A stretch of DNA of 64,000 bases from PALSA-188 sp963720075 (GTDB lineage: Bacteria > Acidobacteriota > Terriglobia > Terriglobales > Acidobacteriaceae), in NCBI GenBank assembly GCA_963720075.1, contig CAVREG010000011.1, positions 62,001-126,000 on the forward strand, read 5' to 3'. Under the pieces are notes generated by a model. That model had not been told where the DNA came from. It worked only from the letters and a program-made list of their open reading frames with translations, and ran no database searches. Position numbers and translations under genes: made by a program. Shown piece after piece: positions 8,445 to 17,987 of the stretch. Each line of letters begins with the position of its first letter. Position 1 is the first letter of the stretch.

Positions 8445-10211
8445 TCAAGTGGTGGTCTTGGGTTGGCAGATCCATATTCTGACTCCATTTGCGGCGTATT
8501 CCTGCTTAATCTCAAGCCAGGGCGCGAGCGCGGACGCTTTAAAAACAGGCTGGCTTATGCTGTCAACGACCACGATCCGGTCATAACCGTGGAATAGATA
8601 TTGGGCGGAAGCGGGATCGGAATCCAACCGCGCCATTGAAGGTTCAAGTCTCTGCCGCACCAACGTTCTTAGTTTCACATGGTCGGCGGCAAGTGGTGAA
8701 CTTTGGTACCCGATCTCGCCAAATAGTTCGATCCGGCTGATCTCCGAATCCGGGCTGCCAGGTTCGGTGAAAGATATTAGAGAATCACGATTGATGCCGC
8801 CCAACTCCAGATAAAGGGCTTGTCGAAAGGCCTGTTCTCCTCTAATCGAGTCCGAAGACAAAATATTTTCGGCATCTCTCGTAAACAGCACTTTTGCGCG
8901 AGAAAGGAGTGGCACCCAGCAGGAGATATCATCGGAAAATTGGGCTGGCGCGACGACCAAGTCCTTCGGCGTGAGGGCAAGTTTTCCTAGTTCCTTAACG
9001 GCCTCTGCTTGAAGGGTATTGACTGGCAGACTGGAGCGGTAGCTGGAAAAACCTTGCCAAAGCGCGATCGAAATGAGCACACCGCCCAATGCAATTCGAA
9101 ATGGCCGGCCATTTACCTTTTCAATCCCGGGCCACAGCACGACGATTAGGGGTAGCCACGAGGTAAGGGCGACAATGTAGTTGACGTGGGAGTCCATCAG
9201 GCTCGTTACAGGAAAGAGCACATCGGAAAAGGCAAACAATGCGTTCGAGAGCGCAAGTCCCGCAACCGTGGCCTTGGCCGCAAGAGTTGCTGGGGAAGCC
9301 AGCGCCAAACCGGCTCCTATCAAAAGAAGCAGAACATAAGGCCGCATCGAGGGAATGATCATCTCAGGTCGAAAATGAAGGCCAAACTGGATGTTGCCAT
9401 GGGAAGTGGCGAGCCCAGCGAGCAATAGATAACCAATATCCAGAACCCCGCAAGCTGCCGCAAAAAGCAAGGGTGTCGGCCACCGCAAGGCCTTCTGCCT
9501 GCTGTAGCATTCAATGATCAAGATCGTAATTGCTGTCGCTACCGCGACGATCGGAAGCACATAAGGGAAGGCGCAACAGGCTGCAAACTGCAAAAGCGCC
9601 ATTCCAACCCAAGCCCCTTTCGAGCCGCTCTTCAAGGCGCGGGTTTGCAATCCGAGGTAAGCGAAAACGACCGGTACTATCACTTGCGGAAATGCGAAGC
9701 GCATATAAGGAAGCCGCAGGTCATAAATCCCGCTCACCGAAGGAAGGCGCACGAGGTCTGCCAAATAAACCAGTGGCGATTGGAGCACCAGAAGGCCGAA
9801 GGCGGCGGTAATAGTCAGTCTGAAATCGTTGTCCGGAAAGATTGACCGCAAGCAGAACGCCGCCGCGGCGAAGGTCAAGCCTGCCAACGTACCTGCCCAC
9901 ACCAACATCGCGAGGGTCCATGAACGGAAGATCGCGTGGGTGAGTCGGAAAAGGAGAAATGTGATCGGAAATCGCAGGTGCGCAACATCAACAGCCGGAA
10001 CTCGATTCCCGTACCAAGGGTTCACAACTTCCGAGGGCAAGTCGTAATGGATTGCGCTGAGATTGAGATACAACATCTGATCGGCGGGATAGTCCACGAC
10101 AGCAGGGAGCTGGCTCCATCCGGTTTTGCGGAGTGTCAAAAAATAAGGCAGCTCATAAACCAAAATGCTGCAAATCAGGAAGACGAAATAATATTGCCGA
10201 CGTTGTGACAT
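8445..10211 (-). CDS. Large polytopic membrane protein, unknown
   Basis: 588 residues. It begins with a signal-anchor helix, has roughly ten further transmembrane helices up to about residue 390, and ends in a soluble domain of about 190 residues that should face the periplasm. This layout is like GT-C type or other polysaccharide-handling membrane proteins, but no motif decides it. It is the upstream partner of the 7341-8414 gene and is divergent from the methyltransferase/glycosyltransferase genes across about 290 bases. ATG at 10211 gives a convincing first helix. Confidence 0.65.
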   Translation of the reverse strand: MSQRRQYYFVFLICSILVYELPYFLTLRKTGWSQLPAVVDYPADQMLYLNLSAIHYDLPSEVVNPWYGNRVPAVDVAHLRFPITFLLFRLTHAIFRSWTLAMLVWAGTLAGLTFAAAAFCLRSIFPDNDFRLTITAAFGLLVLQSPLVYLADLVRLPSVSGIYDLRLPYMRFAFPQVIVPVVFAYLGLQTRALKSGSKGAWVGMALLQFAACCAFPYVLPIVAVATAITILIIECYSRQKALRWPTPLLFAAACGVLDIGYLLLAGLATSHGNIQFGLHFRPEMIIPSMRPYVLLLLIGAGLALASPATLAAKATVAGLALSNALFAFSDVLFPVTSLMDSHVNYIVALTSWLPLIVVLWPGIEKVNGRPFRIALGGVLISIALWQGFSSYRSSLPVNTLQAEAVKELGKLALTPKDLVVAPAQFSDDISCWVPLLSRAKVLFTRDAENILSSDSIRGEQAFRQALYLELGGINRDSLISFTEPGSPDSEISRIELFGEIGYQSSPLAADHVKLRTLVRQRLEPSMARLDSDPASAQYLFHGYDRIVVVDSISQPVFKASALAPWLEIKQEYAANGVRIWICQPKTTT

Positions 10212-10501
10212 TTTTTATTCGACGAAACGGTTTGAAGAAAATAACACAAACACCACTTCCGAGACCGTGCCAAAATGTGCGATTCCCACGGCGACCCCCG
10301 AGACAGATTTGTCCGAGCGGGTGGCCAAGTCATGTTCGTTTTATGAATCCATCCTCAAAAAACGGAAAATAGTCCCGCAGCAAACGGTTTTTTACAGCAC
10401 CAGCATTCCGAGTTGGAGATCTCGCGAGGAACAAACGGGGTTAGTCTTGGTAATGCATGCAATGGGTAGTCCGCGACTTGTATGGGGAAAGGCTTAAACC
10501 T

Positions 10502-11099
10502 ATGCGTTCGGTCCTGGCTAACCCGGCGGTGTACAACTTGGTGGTGGAACTTAGTGGGAGGACCCGCGTCCGCCAAATTACTGGTACATGGGTACGTCAG
10601 CCCGGAGGTAGGGGCGCGAATTCTCGAGATCGGTTGCGGCCCCGGGACGATCGTGGGCTACCTTCCGCAAGTCGAGTACCTGGGGTTTGACTTGAGTTCT
10701 GAGTACATTAAAAAGGCCAAGAGGCGCTTCCCAAAGGCGCAGTTTCTTTGCGAACGAGTAAGTGGATTCTCGCTGGGAAAGCAGGGGGGCTTCGATGCTG
10801 TCCTCGCGCTCGGAGTCTTGCATCATCTCGACGACCGGGAGGCAAAGCAGTTATTTCAAGTCGCTTATGATGCACTAAAATCGGGCGGCAAGCTGGTTAC
10901 TGTCGACGGCGTATTTACCAACGATCAGTCGGGTGCCGCGCGATGGTTGTTAACAAGAGATCGCGGACAATTCGTAAGGAATCAAGCAGAGTACGTGAAT
11001 ATCGCTTCCCGGGTTTTCACAAATGTCAGGGCGAGCGTCCGCAACGATCTCCTTCGAATACCTTATACGCACCTGATTCTTGAATGTTTTCGCGGATGA
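10502..11099 (+). pseudogene. Class I SAM methyltransferase, one frameshift near its start
   Basis: From ATG 10502 the frame reads MRSVLANPAVYNLVVEL, then must shift at about 10553 (one extra base) to continue VGGPASAKLLVHGYV and motif I, ILEIGCGPGTIVGYL. Later motifs (LGFDLSSEYI; FDAVLALGVLHHLDD; LKSGGKLVTVDG) are intact. The joined protein is about 198 residues, typical of a small sugar or lipid methyltransferase. A start at 10482 in the second frame keeps motif I but replaces the natural N-terminus. It heads a run of four sugar-related genes. Confidence 0.75.
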
Positions 11100-11131
11100 G
11101 TTCCAGCCGGTCGAGATAACGACAGTTAAAA

Positions 11132-12165
11132 ATGGGGATCAATAGAACTGATGAGTTGGGGAGAAAAGAGCAGCGGCCATCCCAGAGCATTTCCGTCCTC
11201 ATTCCCGTTTACCGGAGCGAGGCGATCCTTCCTGAGTTAGTCCGCCGATTGGAGCCCGTGCTCGTCTCCATCGCGGAGATTTTGAACTCATCTTCGTCAA
11301 CGACTGTAGTCCTGATCGCAGCTGGGATGTAATCTGCGATCTGGCGCGGCAGTATTCCTGGATTCGTCCCATCAACCTGATGCGCAATTACGGCCAGCAC
11401 AATGCATTGCTGTGCGGCATTCGGGCAGCACGCTACGATGTCATCGTCACAATGGATGACGATTTGCAGCATCCTCCCGAGGAGATTCCGAAATTGCTGG
11501 AAAAGTTAGCGAGTGGATATGACGTTGTCTATGGAACTCCGGAGCAGCAACAACATGGCCTGGGACGAGACTTTGCCTCATGGGTGACCAAACTGGCCTT
11601 GCAGAATGTCATGGGCGCTGAGGCCGCCCGAAAAGTGAGCGCGTTTCGCGCTTTCGATTCTCAGCTGGCAAAGGCCTTCGCCCACTATGAAGGATCTTTC
11701 GTATCCATAGATGTGTTGCTGACGTGGGGCACCAATCGGTTTGCTTCCACACCTGTAAAACATAGGCCACGCGCTCAAGGGGCTTCCGGATACACCTTTC
11801 GCAAGTTGTTTACCCACACGATGAACATGATGACCGGATTCAGTACAATACCGTTACAAATCGCCAGCCTGATCGGATTCGTCTTTACATTATTTGGACT
11901 TTTTGTATTGGCGTATGTCGTGACCCGATATTTCTTGCATGGCGACGCCGTGCCGGGATTCCCGTTTCTCGCGTCCATCGTCGCGCTATTTTCCGGCGCT
12001 CAGCTATTCGCCCTCGGCATTATCGGGGAGTACCTGGCGCGTATGCACTTTCGCAGTATGCAGAAGCCTCCTTACGTTGTCCGCGTAATTCTGAAATTGC
12101 GAGGAGCTTTGGAAAGCCAGCGACATAAGCGCGTTCAAATGACAAACCGATTGAACCGAAGCTGA
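11132..12165 (+). pseudogene. GT2 glycosyltransferase with C-terminal membrane helices, one frameshift
   Basis: The first part (11132 to about 11273) starts a GT2 Rossmann domain with SVLIPVYRSE. A missing base near 11273-11276 moves the frame, after which DFELIFVNDCSPDRSWDV, the DDDLQHPPEEI acidic motif and QGASGYTFRKL follow in one open frame to 12165. Two hydrophobic helices near the C-terminus match polyprenyl-phosphate sugar transferases of the DPM1/GtrB/ArnC type. The joined protein is about 345 residues. It would attach a sugar to a lipid carrier at the inner membrane. Confidence 0.8.
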
Positions 12166-12170
12166 AGTAT

Positions 12171-13003
12171 TTGAATATTGGAAAGGCAGGTGCGAAAGAC
12201 GGCCGGCGTCATGGATCCACACGTAGCTTCGTGGAATCAGACCATCGTGTGATCGAGATGGAAATCGCCGAGATCGCCAGCGCCTGGCGCGACGGAGACA
12301 GAGTTCTGGACTTTGGGTGCGCCAATGGTTATTCGTACATGCAATTCGGGTGTGCACGTCGCATACACTGCCCGCAGCACAGAGCATGGAAATAATGTTC
12401 CGGAGATGATCGACAGGCGAAGCTCCGGACGGGTACGATGGCGGGCAATCTAGGAGGTTCGGTTGAATTCGACGTTGGCGATATTACCCAATTGAAGGAG
12501 CCGTGTGATCACTACGACAAAGTTCATTGTGGTGCGCGTGTTAGATCAAATATTGGGCAAACATGGGAGCGCCAACTTAGACGGCAATTGCAAGAGTCCA
12601 TTCAGAGTGCTGAAGCGAGACGGTTTGCTATTACTCTCGGAGGCGACTCTGTCAGCGGCTGGCGGCAAAGGCTAGAATGTGCTACCGTGAGAACTCTGGG
12701 GAAGTGGAGGGACTGCTTTTCGCCATTGCGCCAGCGTTATAGGATAAGGGTATCTGTGACGTAAGAACAAGTCTAGAGTGGCGCCGGGACCATTGGCGGC
12801 CAAGCGACGTTAACTAGGAATTGTCGAACATTTCGAGCAGATACTATGTTGGCACGCGGGTTTTGAAACCGCTACTGGCACGCGCAACTCAGGCTCCGGT
12901 CAGCGTTGGCGACCCGAATTCCGAATGGAACCGCTGGTGTTCGCTACTTCCTCCGGCTGGGGACTATGGCACTCAGAAGCTATTCATGTTTCGTAAATCA
13001 TGA
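12171..13003 (+). pseudogene. Second SAM methyltransferase, broken by several frameshifts
   Basis: Pieces of one methyltransferase are spread over all three plus frames. 12171-12360 has motif I VLDFGCANGYS. About 12415-12530 reads QAKLRTGTMAGNL and VEFDVGDITQLKE. About 12610-12650 reads VLKRDGLLLLSEATLS. 12821-13003 has the C-terminal SSRYYVGTRVLKPLLA and ends FMFRKS. At least four frame changes or stops separate them. The order is that of an intact gene of about 275 residues. The stop overlaps the wecE start as ATGA at 13000-13003, so the original gene was probably translationally coupled to wecE. Confidence 0.75.
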
Positions 13004-14154
13004 GCTACCGAATCCCATTTAACCGGCCCTCCCTCGCGGGCAACGAGTACAAGTACATCGCGGAAGCTATTGCTGGCGGGCACGCATCTGGGGATGGTCC
13101 TTTCACCCGCAGGTGTCACGAAATCCTCGAAAAAGAATTAGGCGTGTCCCGAGTATTGCTGACCACTTCCTGTACACACGCTTTGGAGATGGCGGCACTC
13201 CTGCTTGGATGCGGCCCTGACGACGAAGTCATTGTCCCATCGTTTACTTTTGTTTCGAGTGCGAATGCTTTTGCTCTGCGGGGGTCGAAGCTTGTGTTCG
13301 CGGACATTCGTCCCGACACGCTGAATCTTGACGAGAGCCGTTTGGAATCCCTGATCACTTCAAAAACAAGGGCGGTCGTCGTGGTGCACTACGCGGGGGT
13401 TTCGTGCGAGATGGATTCGATCCTCGATGTAGCGTCCCGCCACGGCGTTCGAGTCGTCGAGGACAATGCCCACGGGTTGTTCTCCAAATATAAAGGTTCG
13501 TACACCGGCACAATGGGTTGTCTCGCGACACAAAGCTTCCACGAGACCAAGAACTTTACCTGCGGGGAAGGCGGGGCTCTGGTCATCAACGATGCCGAGC
13601 TAATTGAGCGGGCTCTGGTGATTCGCGAAAAGGGCACGAACCGCAGCCGTTTCTTTCGCGGAGAAGTAGACAAATACAGTTGGGTGGATTTGGGATCGAG
13701 CTATCTGCCCTCTGACTTGCTGGCCGCATTTCTCTATGCTCAGCTGGAAGCAAGAGAGAGGATTCAGGAGAAACGCCGCCGAGTCTGGAATCGCTACTAT
13801 GAATCGCTGGCCGACTGGGCCCAGAGCAATGACGTGAGACTGCCTGTGATTCCGCCCGAGTGCGAACAGGCGCACCATATGTTCTATGTGCTTCTGCCCT
13901 CGATTGAGCACCGCGAGTGGCTAATCACACACCTGAAATCTCAGGGCATATTAAGCGTATTCCATTACAGCCCGCTTCATCTTTCGGAGGCAGGAACGAA
14001 ATTCGCCGCTCGCGCCTCACACTGCCCGGTCACGGAAGAGGTCAGCGACAGACTTCTGCGATTGCCTTTCTATAATGATCTCGACGAAAACGCGCAGGAT
14101 CAAGTGATACATGCCGTGAAGAATTTGCGGCTCCGCCAACGTTCGGTCGCGTAG
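13000..14154 (+). CDS. wecE: WecE-type sugar aminotransferase (DegT/DnrJ/EryC1/StrS family)
   Basis: 384 residues matching WecE/RffA along the length: IPFNRPSLAGNEY at the start, GDGPFTRRC, TTSCTHALEMAALLL, the PLP-lysine segment SFHETKNFTCGEGGA and HMFYVLLP near the end. The enzyme would convert a dTDP-4-keto-6-deoxyhexose to the 4-amino sugar with PLP and glutamate. It is the only intact gene of the plus-strand sugar cluster and starts inside the stop of the broken methyltransferase, so it may now depend on read-through or its own promoter. The exact sugar is inferred. Confidence 0.85.
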   Translation: MSYRIPFNRPSLAGNEYKYIAEAIAGGHASGDGPFTRRCHEILEKELGVSRVLLTTSCTHALEMAALLLGCGPDDEVIVPSFTFVSSANAFALRGSKLVFADIRPDTLNLDESRLESLITSKTRAVVVVHYAGVSCEMDSILDVASRHGVRVVEDNAHGLFSKYKGSYTGTMGCLATQSFHETKNFTCGEGGALVINDAELIERALVIREKGTNRSRFFRGEVDKYSWVDLGSSYLPSDLLAAFLYAQLEARERIQEKRRRVWNRYYESLADWAQSNDVRLPVIPPECEQAHHMFYVLLPSIEHREWLITHLKSQGILSVFHYSPLHLSEAGTKFAARASHCPVTEEVSDRLLRLPFYNDLDENAQDQVIHAVKNLRLRQRSVA

Positions 14155-14196
14155 GGCGCGGCATCCCACAACGACAATGCCTTTCGCCCGAAGTAC

Positions 14197-15042
14197 TCAC
14201 TCGATAATCTTTCCCACGAGCCACATGTGGCCGAACGGGTCTATAAGAGAGCCTTGCAGCATCCGCTTGATCGGGCGCGTTCCAATCGTAGAGTACGTAT
14301 GTTCGGTTACCGGGCTTCGCTCGGTTGCTCCAGCGGCCACAGTTTGCCTGTGTACCGCAACGGGGTCGTCTACGAAGAGTTCGATTCTGACGGTTGTAAA
14401 TCCCACGGAAGCAGGACTCCGCGTGCCGTGAGGTGGCGATTCCTGTGCGAGGAAGAACTTGCCGCCGTTCACCAGAAGTCCAGCGACGACATGCCCACCC
14501 GCATCGAGGTGCCAAAGGAGGATCGCTCCGAATGCGGCTTTATAGAATTCGATCGCCGCATTTCCATCATTGACGGCCAACATGGGAGAGATTTGAGTCG
14601 GCATCGTCGCGGCGTTCGCAACCGTCGCGCCCCATTCCTCGGGCCTCCGGTCGTGAGCGTGTCGCGAGAAAAGCCAGTGGTGGCCATCGAGGTCCTTGGC
14701 TCCATACTGAAATTCGCCGTACTCGGTCTCGTGCAGATCCTCCACGATCTTGGCGCCTTCCGCTTTTGTTTTGGCGAAGTGACCTTCCAAGTCGTCCACA
14801 AACACAGTCAGGCTCTGCGTTCCGTAACCGAATTTCGCTGGGCTCGCGCTTCCCTCTTCTGCTTTCCTTAGCATGATCCAGGCATTACCGAGATGCATCT
14901 GCGCCCCGCTAGTCGGATTGCCATAACGGTAGTGCTCGGAAAAACCGAAAGTCCTGCTGAGCCATGCAATGGCTTCGTCAACGTTCTGGTACACGATGTG
15001 GGGCAGTATCGTGTCCGAAGGTACAGAGCGGTTTTCGATCAT
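14197..15042 (-). CDS. Two-domain VOC (glyoxalase/PhnB-like) protein
   Basis: 281 residues with two tandem vicinal-oxygen-chelate domains: residues 10-130 (LPHIVYQNVDEAIAWL ... DLDGHHWLFSRH) and 145-280 (ISPMLAVNDGNAAIEFYKAAFG ... LIDPFGHMWLVGKI). The second is PhnB-like. Such proteins often bind metal and act in resistance or small-molecule chemistry; no substrate is evident. It is the last of four genes downstream of a PadR regulator on the same strand, about 77 bases after the single-domain VOC gene. Confidence 0.85.
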   Translation of the reverse strand: MIENRSVPSDTILPHIVYQNVDEAIAWLSRTFGFSEHYRYGNPTSGAQMHLGNAWIMLRKAEEGSASPAKFGYGTQSLTVFVDDLEGHFAKTKAEGAKIVEDLHETEYGEFQYGAKDLDGHHWLFSRHAHDRRPEEWGATVANAATMPTQISPMLAVNDGNAAIEFYKAAFGAILLWHLDAGGHVVAGLLVNGGKFFLAQESPPHGTRSPASVGFTTVRIELFVDDPVAVHRQTVAAGATERSPVTEHTYSTIGTRPIKRMLQGSLIDPFGHMWLVGKIIE

Positions 15043-15119
15043 TGCATTTTCTCCTGCCCTATGAATCCCTCCAATTCGAAGGGGGAGGGCCCACTTTCAG
15101 TCGGACCCTACGCAATCTG

Positions 15120-15533
15120 TCAATCGCCTACCGGACGGCCAATCTCCCAGTGAAGCCCAAACGGGTCCACCACGCGCCCCAATCGCCAGCCGTGCTCTTC
15201 GCCTACGGGAAAAACTTCTGACGCGCCAGCCTTCAGCGCCCTCGCGAATACGGCATCCGGATCGGCGACGGTCAATATTATTCGAACGGTCCCGCCGCCA
15301 ACAGACTCAGCCTTCGAATCGTCATGCCCTGGAGACTCGCCGCTAAGCCAAAACTCTGCGCCATCCACGGAAAGCTTTGCCACGACACTTCCACCGGGGT
15401 CTTCGAGGCGATAGACCTCAGTCGCGCCGAATGCCGATTTGTAGAACTCGACAGCACGCGCGCCATCCCGAACCGATAGCCATGGTGCGATCGTGCAGCG
15501 GAACGAAGCGGCTGACGCTCGATCTAAGGCCAT
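15120..15533 (-). CDS. VOC-fold protein (PhnB/glyoxalase-like)
   Basis: 137 residues, one VOC domain: IAPWLSVRDGARAVEFYKSAFGA at the front and VVDPFGLHWEIGRP at the end, with the usual metal-site Glu/His candidates. It lies 9 bases downstream of the small membrane protein gene and upstream of the two-domain VOC gene, so the two VOC proteins probably come from one transcript. Substrate unknown. Confidence 0.85.
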   Translation of the reverse strand: MALDRASAASFRCTIAPWLSVRDGARAVEFYKSAFGATEVYRLEDPGGSVVAKLSVDGAEFWLSGESPGHDDSKAESVGGGTVRIILTVADPDAVFARALKAGASEVFPVGEEHGWRLGRVVDPFGLHWEIGRPVGD

Positions 15534-15542
15534 ATCCCCTCC

Positions 15543-16061
15543 TCAATGAGTCGCAACGTGAATGGCAAAGTGCACGGCCAGAACGACCGCCGACAACAGA
15601 ATGCCCATCGCCAGTGGGCCTCTCTTTCGCCACAGCCTGACTACGGCAACAATAAAAATCGCTTCAGGTATCACAATCACCGTCAGCCAATGCGTCCATT
15701 CCAAGTGGTCCAGGCCTAAACTTGGAAAGAGATACGCCGCCAGAAACAGCAGACCGACCGCACAAAGAACCAGCGTGAAGGCGATAGCAACTCCTGACAC
15801 TACTCCAACCGCCCTTTTCCCGATGTCATTCATTCGACCCTCCTCATGTCCCGAGTTGTTTCCCAACCATGCCTTCAATCCGCGGCCGGAATGCCTGAAA
15901 ATCGCGGTCGCACTGCCCAGCGCCCAAAACAATGCCTCCCAGTCGTTCCCAATAAAATCCAGTTCTCGCAGCATCGCATTCGCCCACTCCTGGCTGTCCG
16001 CGGACGAATGTCGAAGAACTGCGCGTAAAAGCCTTGCCGCCAATTTGCGAGTCGCGGACAT
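15543..16061 (-). CDS. Small membrane protein linked to PadR, unknown
   Basis: 172 residues. A soluble N-terminal part (RLLRAVLRHSSADSQEWANAML) resembles the leading segment found before some ABC permeases in acidobacteria. Three hydrophobic helices follow from about residue 85 (VVSGVAIAFTLVLCAVGLLF and two more). Its ATG overlaps the PadR stop by one base, so the two genes are translationally coupled. PadR partners are commonly membrane proteins of this sort. I cannot name its function. Confidence 0.7.
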   Translation of the reverse strand: MSATRKLAARLLRAVLRHSSADSQEWANAMLRELDFIGNDWEALFWALGSATAIFRHSGRGLKAWLGNNSGHEEGRMNDIGKRAVGVVSGVAIAFTLVLCAVGLLFLAAYLFPSLGLDHLEWTHWLTVIVIPEAIFIVAVVRLWRKRGPLAMGILLSAVVLAVHFAIHVATH

Positions 16062-16369
16062 CAGCTTTTTGCCCCGCTCAGCGCAGCCTGTCCAAGTTTT
16101 CTCGTGGAACGCGACAAACGGTGCTCGCGGGCGAACTGTTTGCCGTCCGCAGTAAGCCGGTACAGATGCCTAGGAGGTTTGCCCATCTCGGCTGTTTCCC
16201 ACGACGTTTCGAGCAGCTTTCGCTCCGCAAGCCGCATGAGGATCGGATACAGTGTGCCGGATTTCAGCGAAGTGTTCCGGCTAATGTCGTACCCATATTT
16301 CCAATCCTGGGGACTCCGGAGAAATTCAGTCAGCACGAGAATCGTCTGTGGCGAAAGGCGCAGTTTCAC
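16061..16369 (-). CDS. PadR-family transcriptional regulator
   Basis: 102 residues, a winged-helix protein of the PadR group: LSPQTILVLTEFLRSP, then YGYDISRNTSLKSGTLYPILMRLAERKLLE (split here only by spaces in the real protein) and HLYRLTADGKQFA. It should dimerise and repress its own operon. The start is GTG at 16369. A near-perfect 18-base palindrome lies 7 bases upstream and overlaps the promoter. It is coupled to the membrane protein gene behind it. Confidence 0.9.
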   Translation of the reverse strand: MKLRLSPQTILVLTEFLRSPQDWKYGYDISRNTSLKSGTLYPILMRLAERKLLETSWETAEMGKPPRHLYRLTADGKQFAREHRLSRSTRKLGQAALSGAKS

Positions 16370-16375
16370 GGCGTA

Positions 16376-16404
16376 ACTCTACATATATAGAGTCAATTTG
16401 TCAA
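16376..16404 (-). promoter_or_regulatory. PadR operator and promoter
   Basis: ACTCTACATATATAGAGT (16376-16393) is a palindrome with 16 of 18 positions symmetric. On the minus strand TTGACA (16399-16404) is a consensus -35; 17 bases on lies TAGAGT, the palindrome's distal half. The operator therefore covers the spacer and -10, as expected for autorepression, with transcription starting very near the GTG. Confidence 0.65.
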
Positions 16405-16523
16405 ACGTGCGGCTCACGAATACCTACGCAATTTATAGTGAGCACTGAGCCGTCTTGTCGCGCAAAGCAAGGCGGACGTAACCTTTAAACTCTCTCATGT
16501 CAATGCTACGCTGATCTATCCCG

Positions 16524-17954
16524 ATGGAGGCCTCACCTATATCTGAAGGGTTGCCGGCACCAGTCAGCAGCCGCAGGTTGCGATTACCGCATCTGGAAAT
16601 TTCTGCGGTTTGGATTCGTTTCCTGCTGGCTATTGGTGGCCTCGTTCTTGCGTTTGTCGCTGCGTTATTTTCGACGGTCTTCCGGGAGGCGGGAAATCTC
16701 TGGGGCACGCTTATTTTGGCCTCCATTGCATTGCTGTTGGCGGTTTTTGTAGGGATAACAACCGTACCCTATCTCGCGAAACGAGTTGCAGCTGCCCGCA
16801 TTCGGGACGCGGCGGATTACAAAGTCACCAAGCTCGGCTTTATGTACGTAACGGTTGTGCTGCTCATCGCAATCGCTGCGCTTAACACTGGCAACAATTT
16901 GCTCTATATCGTGGTAGCCGCTATGCTGGCGGCAATTCTGGTTTCTGGAGTGGTCTCGGCGATAGTCCTGCGCGATCTGGAACTCGACGTCCGGATACCC
17001 GAACACGTCTTTGCAGAAGAGACAATCCGCGGACGCCTGGCGCTGCGGAATACGAGGAAATGGCTTCCCTCCTTTTCAGTAAGCGTCGTGCCGTTTAAGG
17101 ATAAAGAAAGCCGGCAATGGCAGTGGAAGGCTACAACTTTCGCTTTTCCTCCCAAGCGTCCTGCTGAAGAACAGTGGCTACGTCTGCCGGATCGCAAACT
17201 TCAGCGTATCGCCCGGGCCGCGAAGATGAATTGTATCTTTTCAGGAGCTACCTATTTTCCTTACATCCCCTCGCGCGACACACTTAAAGCAGATCTCGAT
17301 CTAAATTTTGCGCGACGAGGACGTTATAAAGAAGAGCACTTTGGATTGGCCAGCGGATTCCCTTTTAACTTTCTGGTTAAGACCCGGCATGTGCCCATTG
17401 TGCGCGAGATCGTCGTCTATCCATCAGTGGGGCGCGCGAATGACCATATTGAATTGTTTTCGGCAATCGCCGGCGAGTTTGAGACATTCTTGCGTGGCGG
17501 AGGAAACGACTTCTATCGGCTCCGGGAGTACATGCCAGGGGATTCAGCGCGGCATCTCGATTGGAAGGCCACGGCAAAAACGGGCGCCCTCAAAGTGCGG
17601 GAGTTTAGCCGCGAAGACAACCGGAGACTGAGAATTATTTTTGATAACCCGGCTCCTGGCGCTATTTCCGCGAAGAAATACGAAGAAGCCGTGGCCAAAG
17701 CGGCATCGCTGGCCTGGTATTTCACGGCGCAAGAGATAGAAATGTCATACGTGACTCAAGATCACCAGTGCGTGGATATTCACGCTTTCCTGAGGGCTTT
17801 AGCTACGGTCGAACCAGTCCGCACGGATTCTATTCTGGACGGTCTTGAGCTTGCGGGCGAATATAACGTGATTGTTACCGCCCGCGACAGTGCCGAAATT
17901 CCAGCTCATCTAAAACAATGTTCCTACTTTATTTTTGTGGGGCCATCGCGCTAG
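16524..17954 (+). CDS. DUF58 domain membrane protein
   Basis: 476 residues. Two pairs of hydrophobic helices lie in the first 150 residues. The DUF58 core follows at about 290-350 with FLRGGGNDFYRLREYMPGD and SARHLDWKATAKTG, then a von Willebrand-like fold. DUF58 proteins usually sit beside a MoxR ATPase and help build or insert protein complexes in the envelope; no moxR is adjacent here, so the partner must be elsewhere. It is divergent from the padR operon across about 120 bases. ATG 16524 precedes a polar N-terminus. Confidence 0.85.
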   Translation: MEASPISEGLPAPVSSRRLRLPHLEISAVWIRFLLAIGGLVLAFVAALFSTVFREAGNLWGTLILASIALLLAVFVGITTVPYLAKRVAAARIRDAADYKVTKLGFMYVTVVLLIAIAALNTGNNLLYIVVAAMLAAILVSGVVSAIVLRDLELDVRIPEHVFAEETIRGRLALRNTRKWLPSFSVSVVPFKDKESRQWQWKATTFAFPPKRPAEEQWLRLPDRKLQRIARAAKMNCIFSGATYFPYIPSRDTLKADLDLNFARRGRYKEEHFGLASGFPFNFLVKTRHVPIVREIVVYPSVGRANDHIELFSAIAGEFETFLRGGGNDFYRLREYMPGDSARHLDWKATAKTGALKVREFSREDNRRLRIIFDNPAPGAISAKKYEEAVAKAASLAWYFTAQEIEMSYVTQDHQCVDIHAFLRALATVEPVRTDSILDGLELAGEYNVIVTARDSAEIPAHLKQCSYFIFVGPSR

Positions 17955-17987
17955 AAAGGCTTGTTCTTTACGAGTGATCTCTTTTTA

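Noticed and set aside
10300..10380. tRNA-like D-arm (GTCCGAGCGG, GGCCAAGT) in the gap before the first methyltransferase
   Set aside because: No acceptor stem, anticodon arm or T-arm follow; no CCA-proximal pairing.
10267..10497. Open frame of 76 codons upstream of the methyltransferase
   Set aside because: No ribosome site, no known motif, and it runs into the divergent promoter region; could be a gene fragment but support is too weak.
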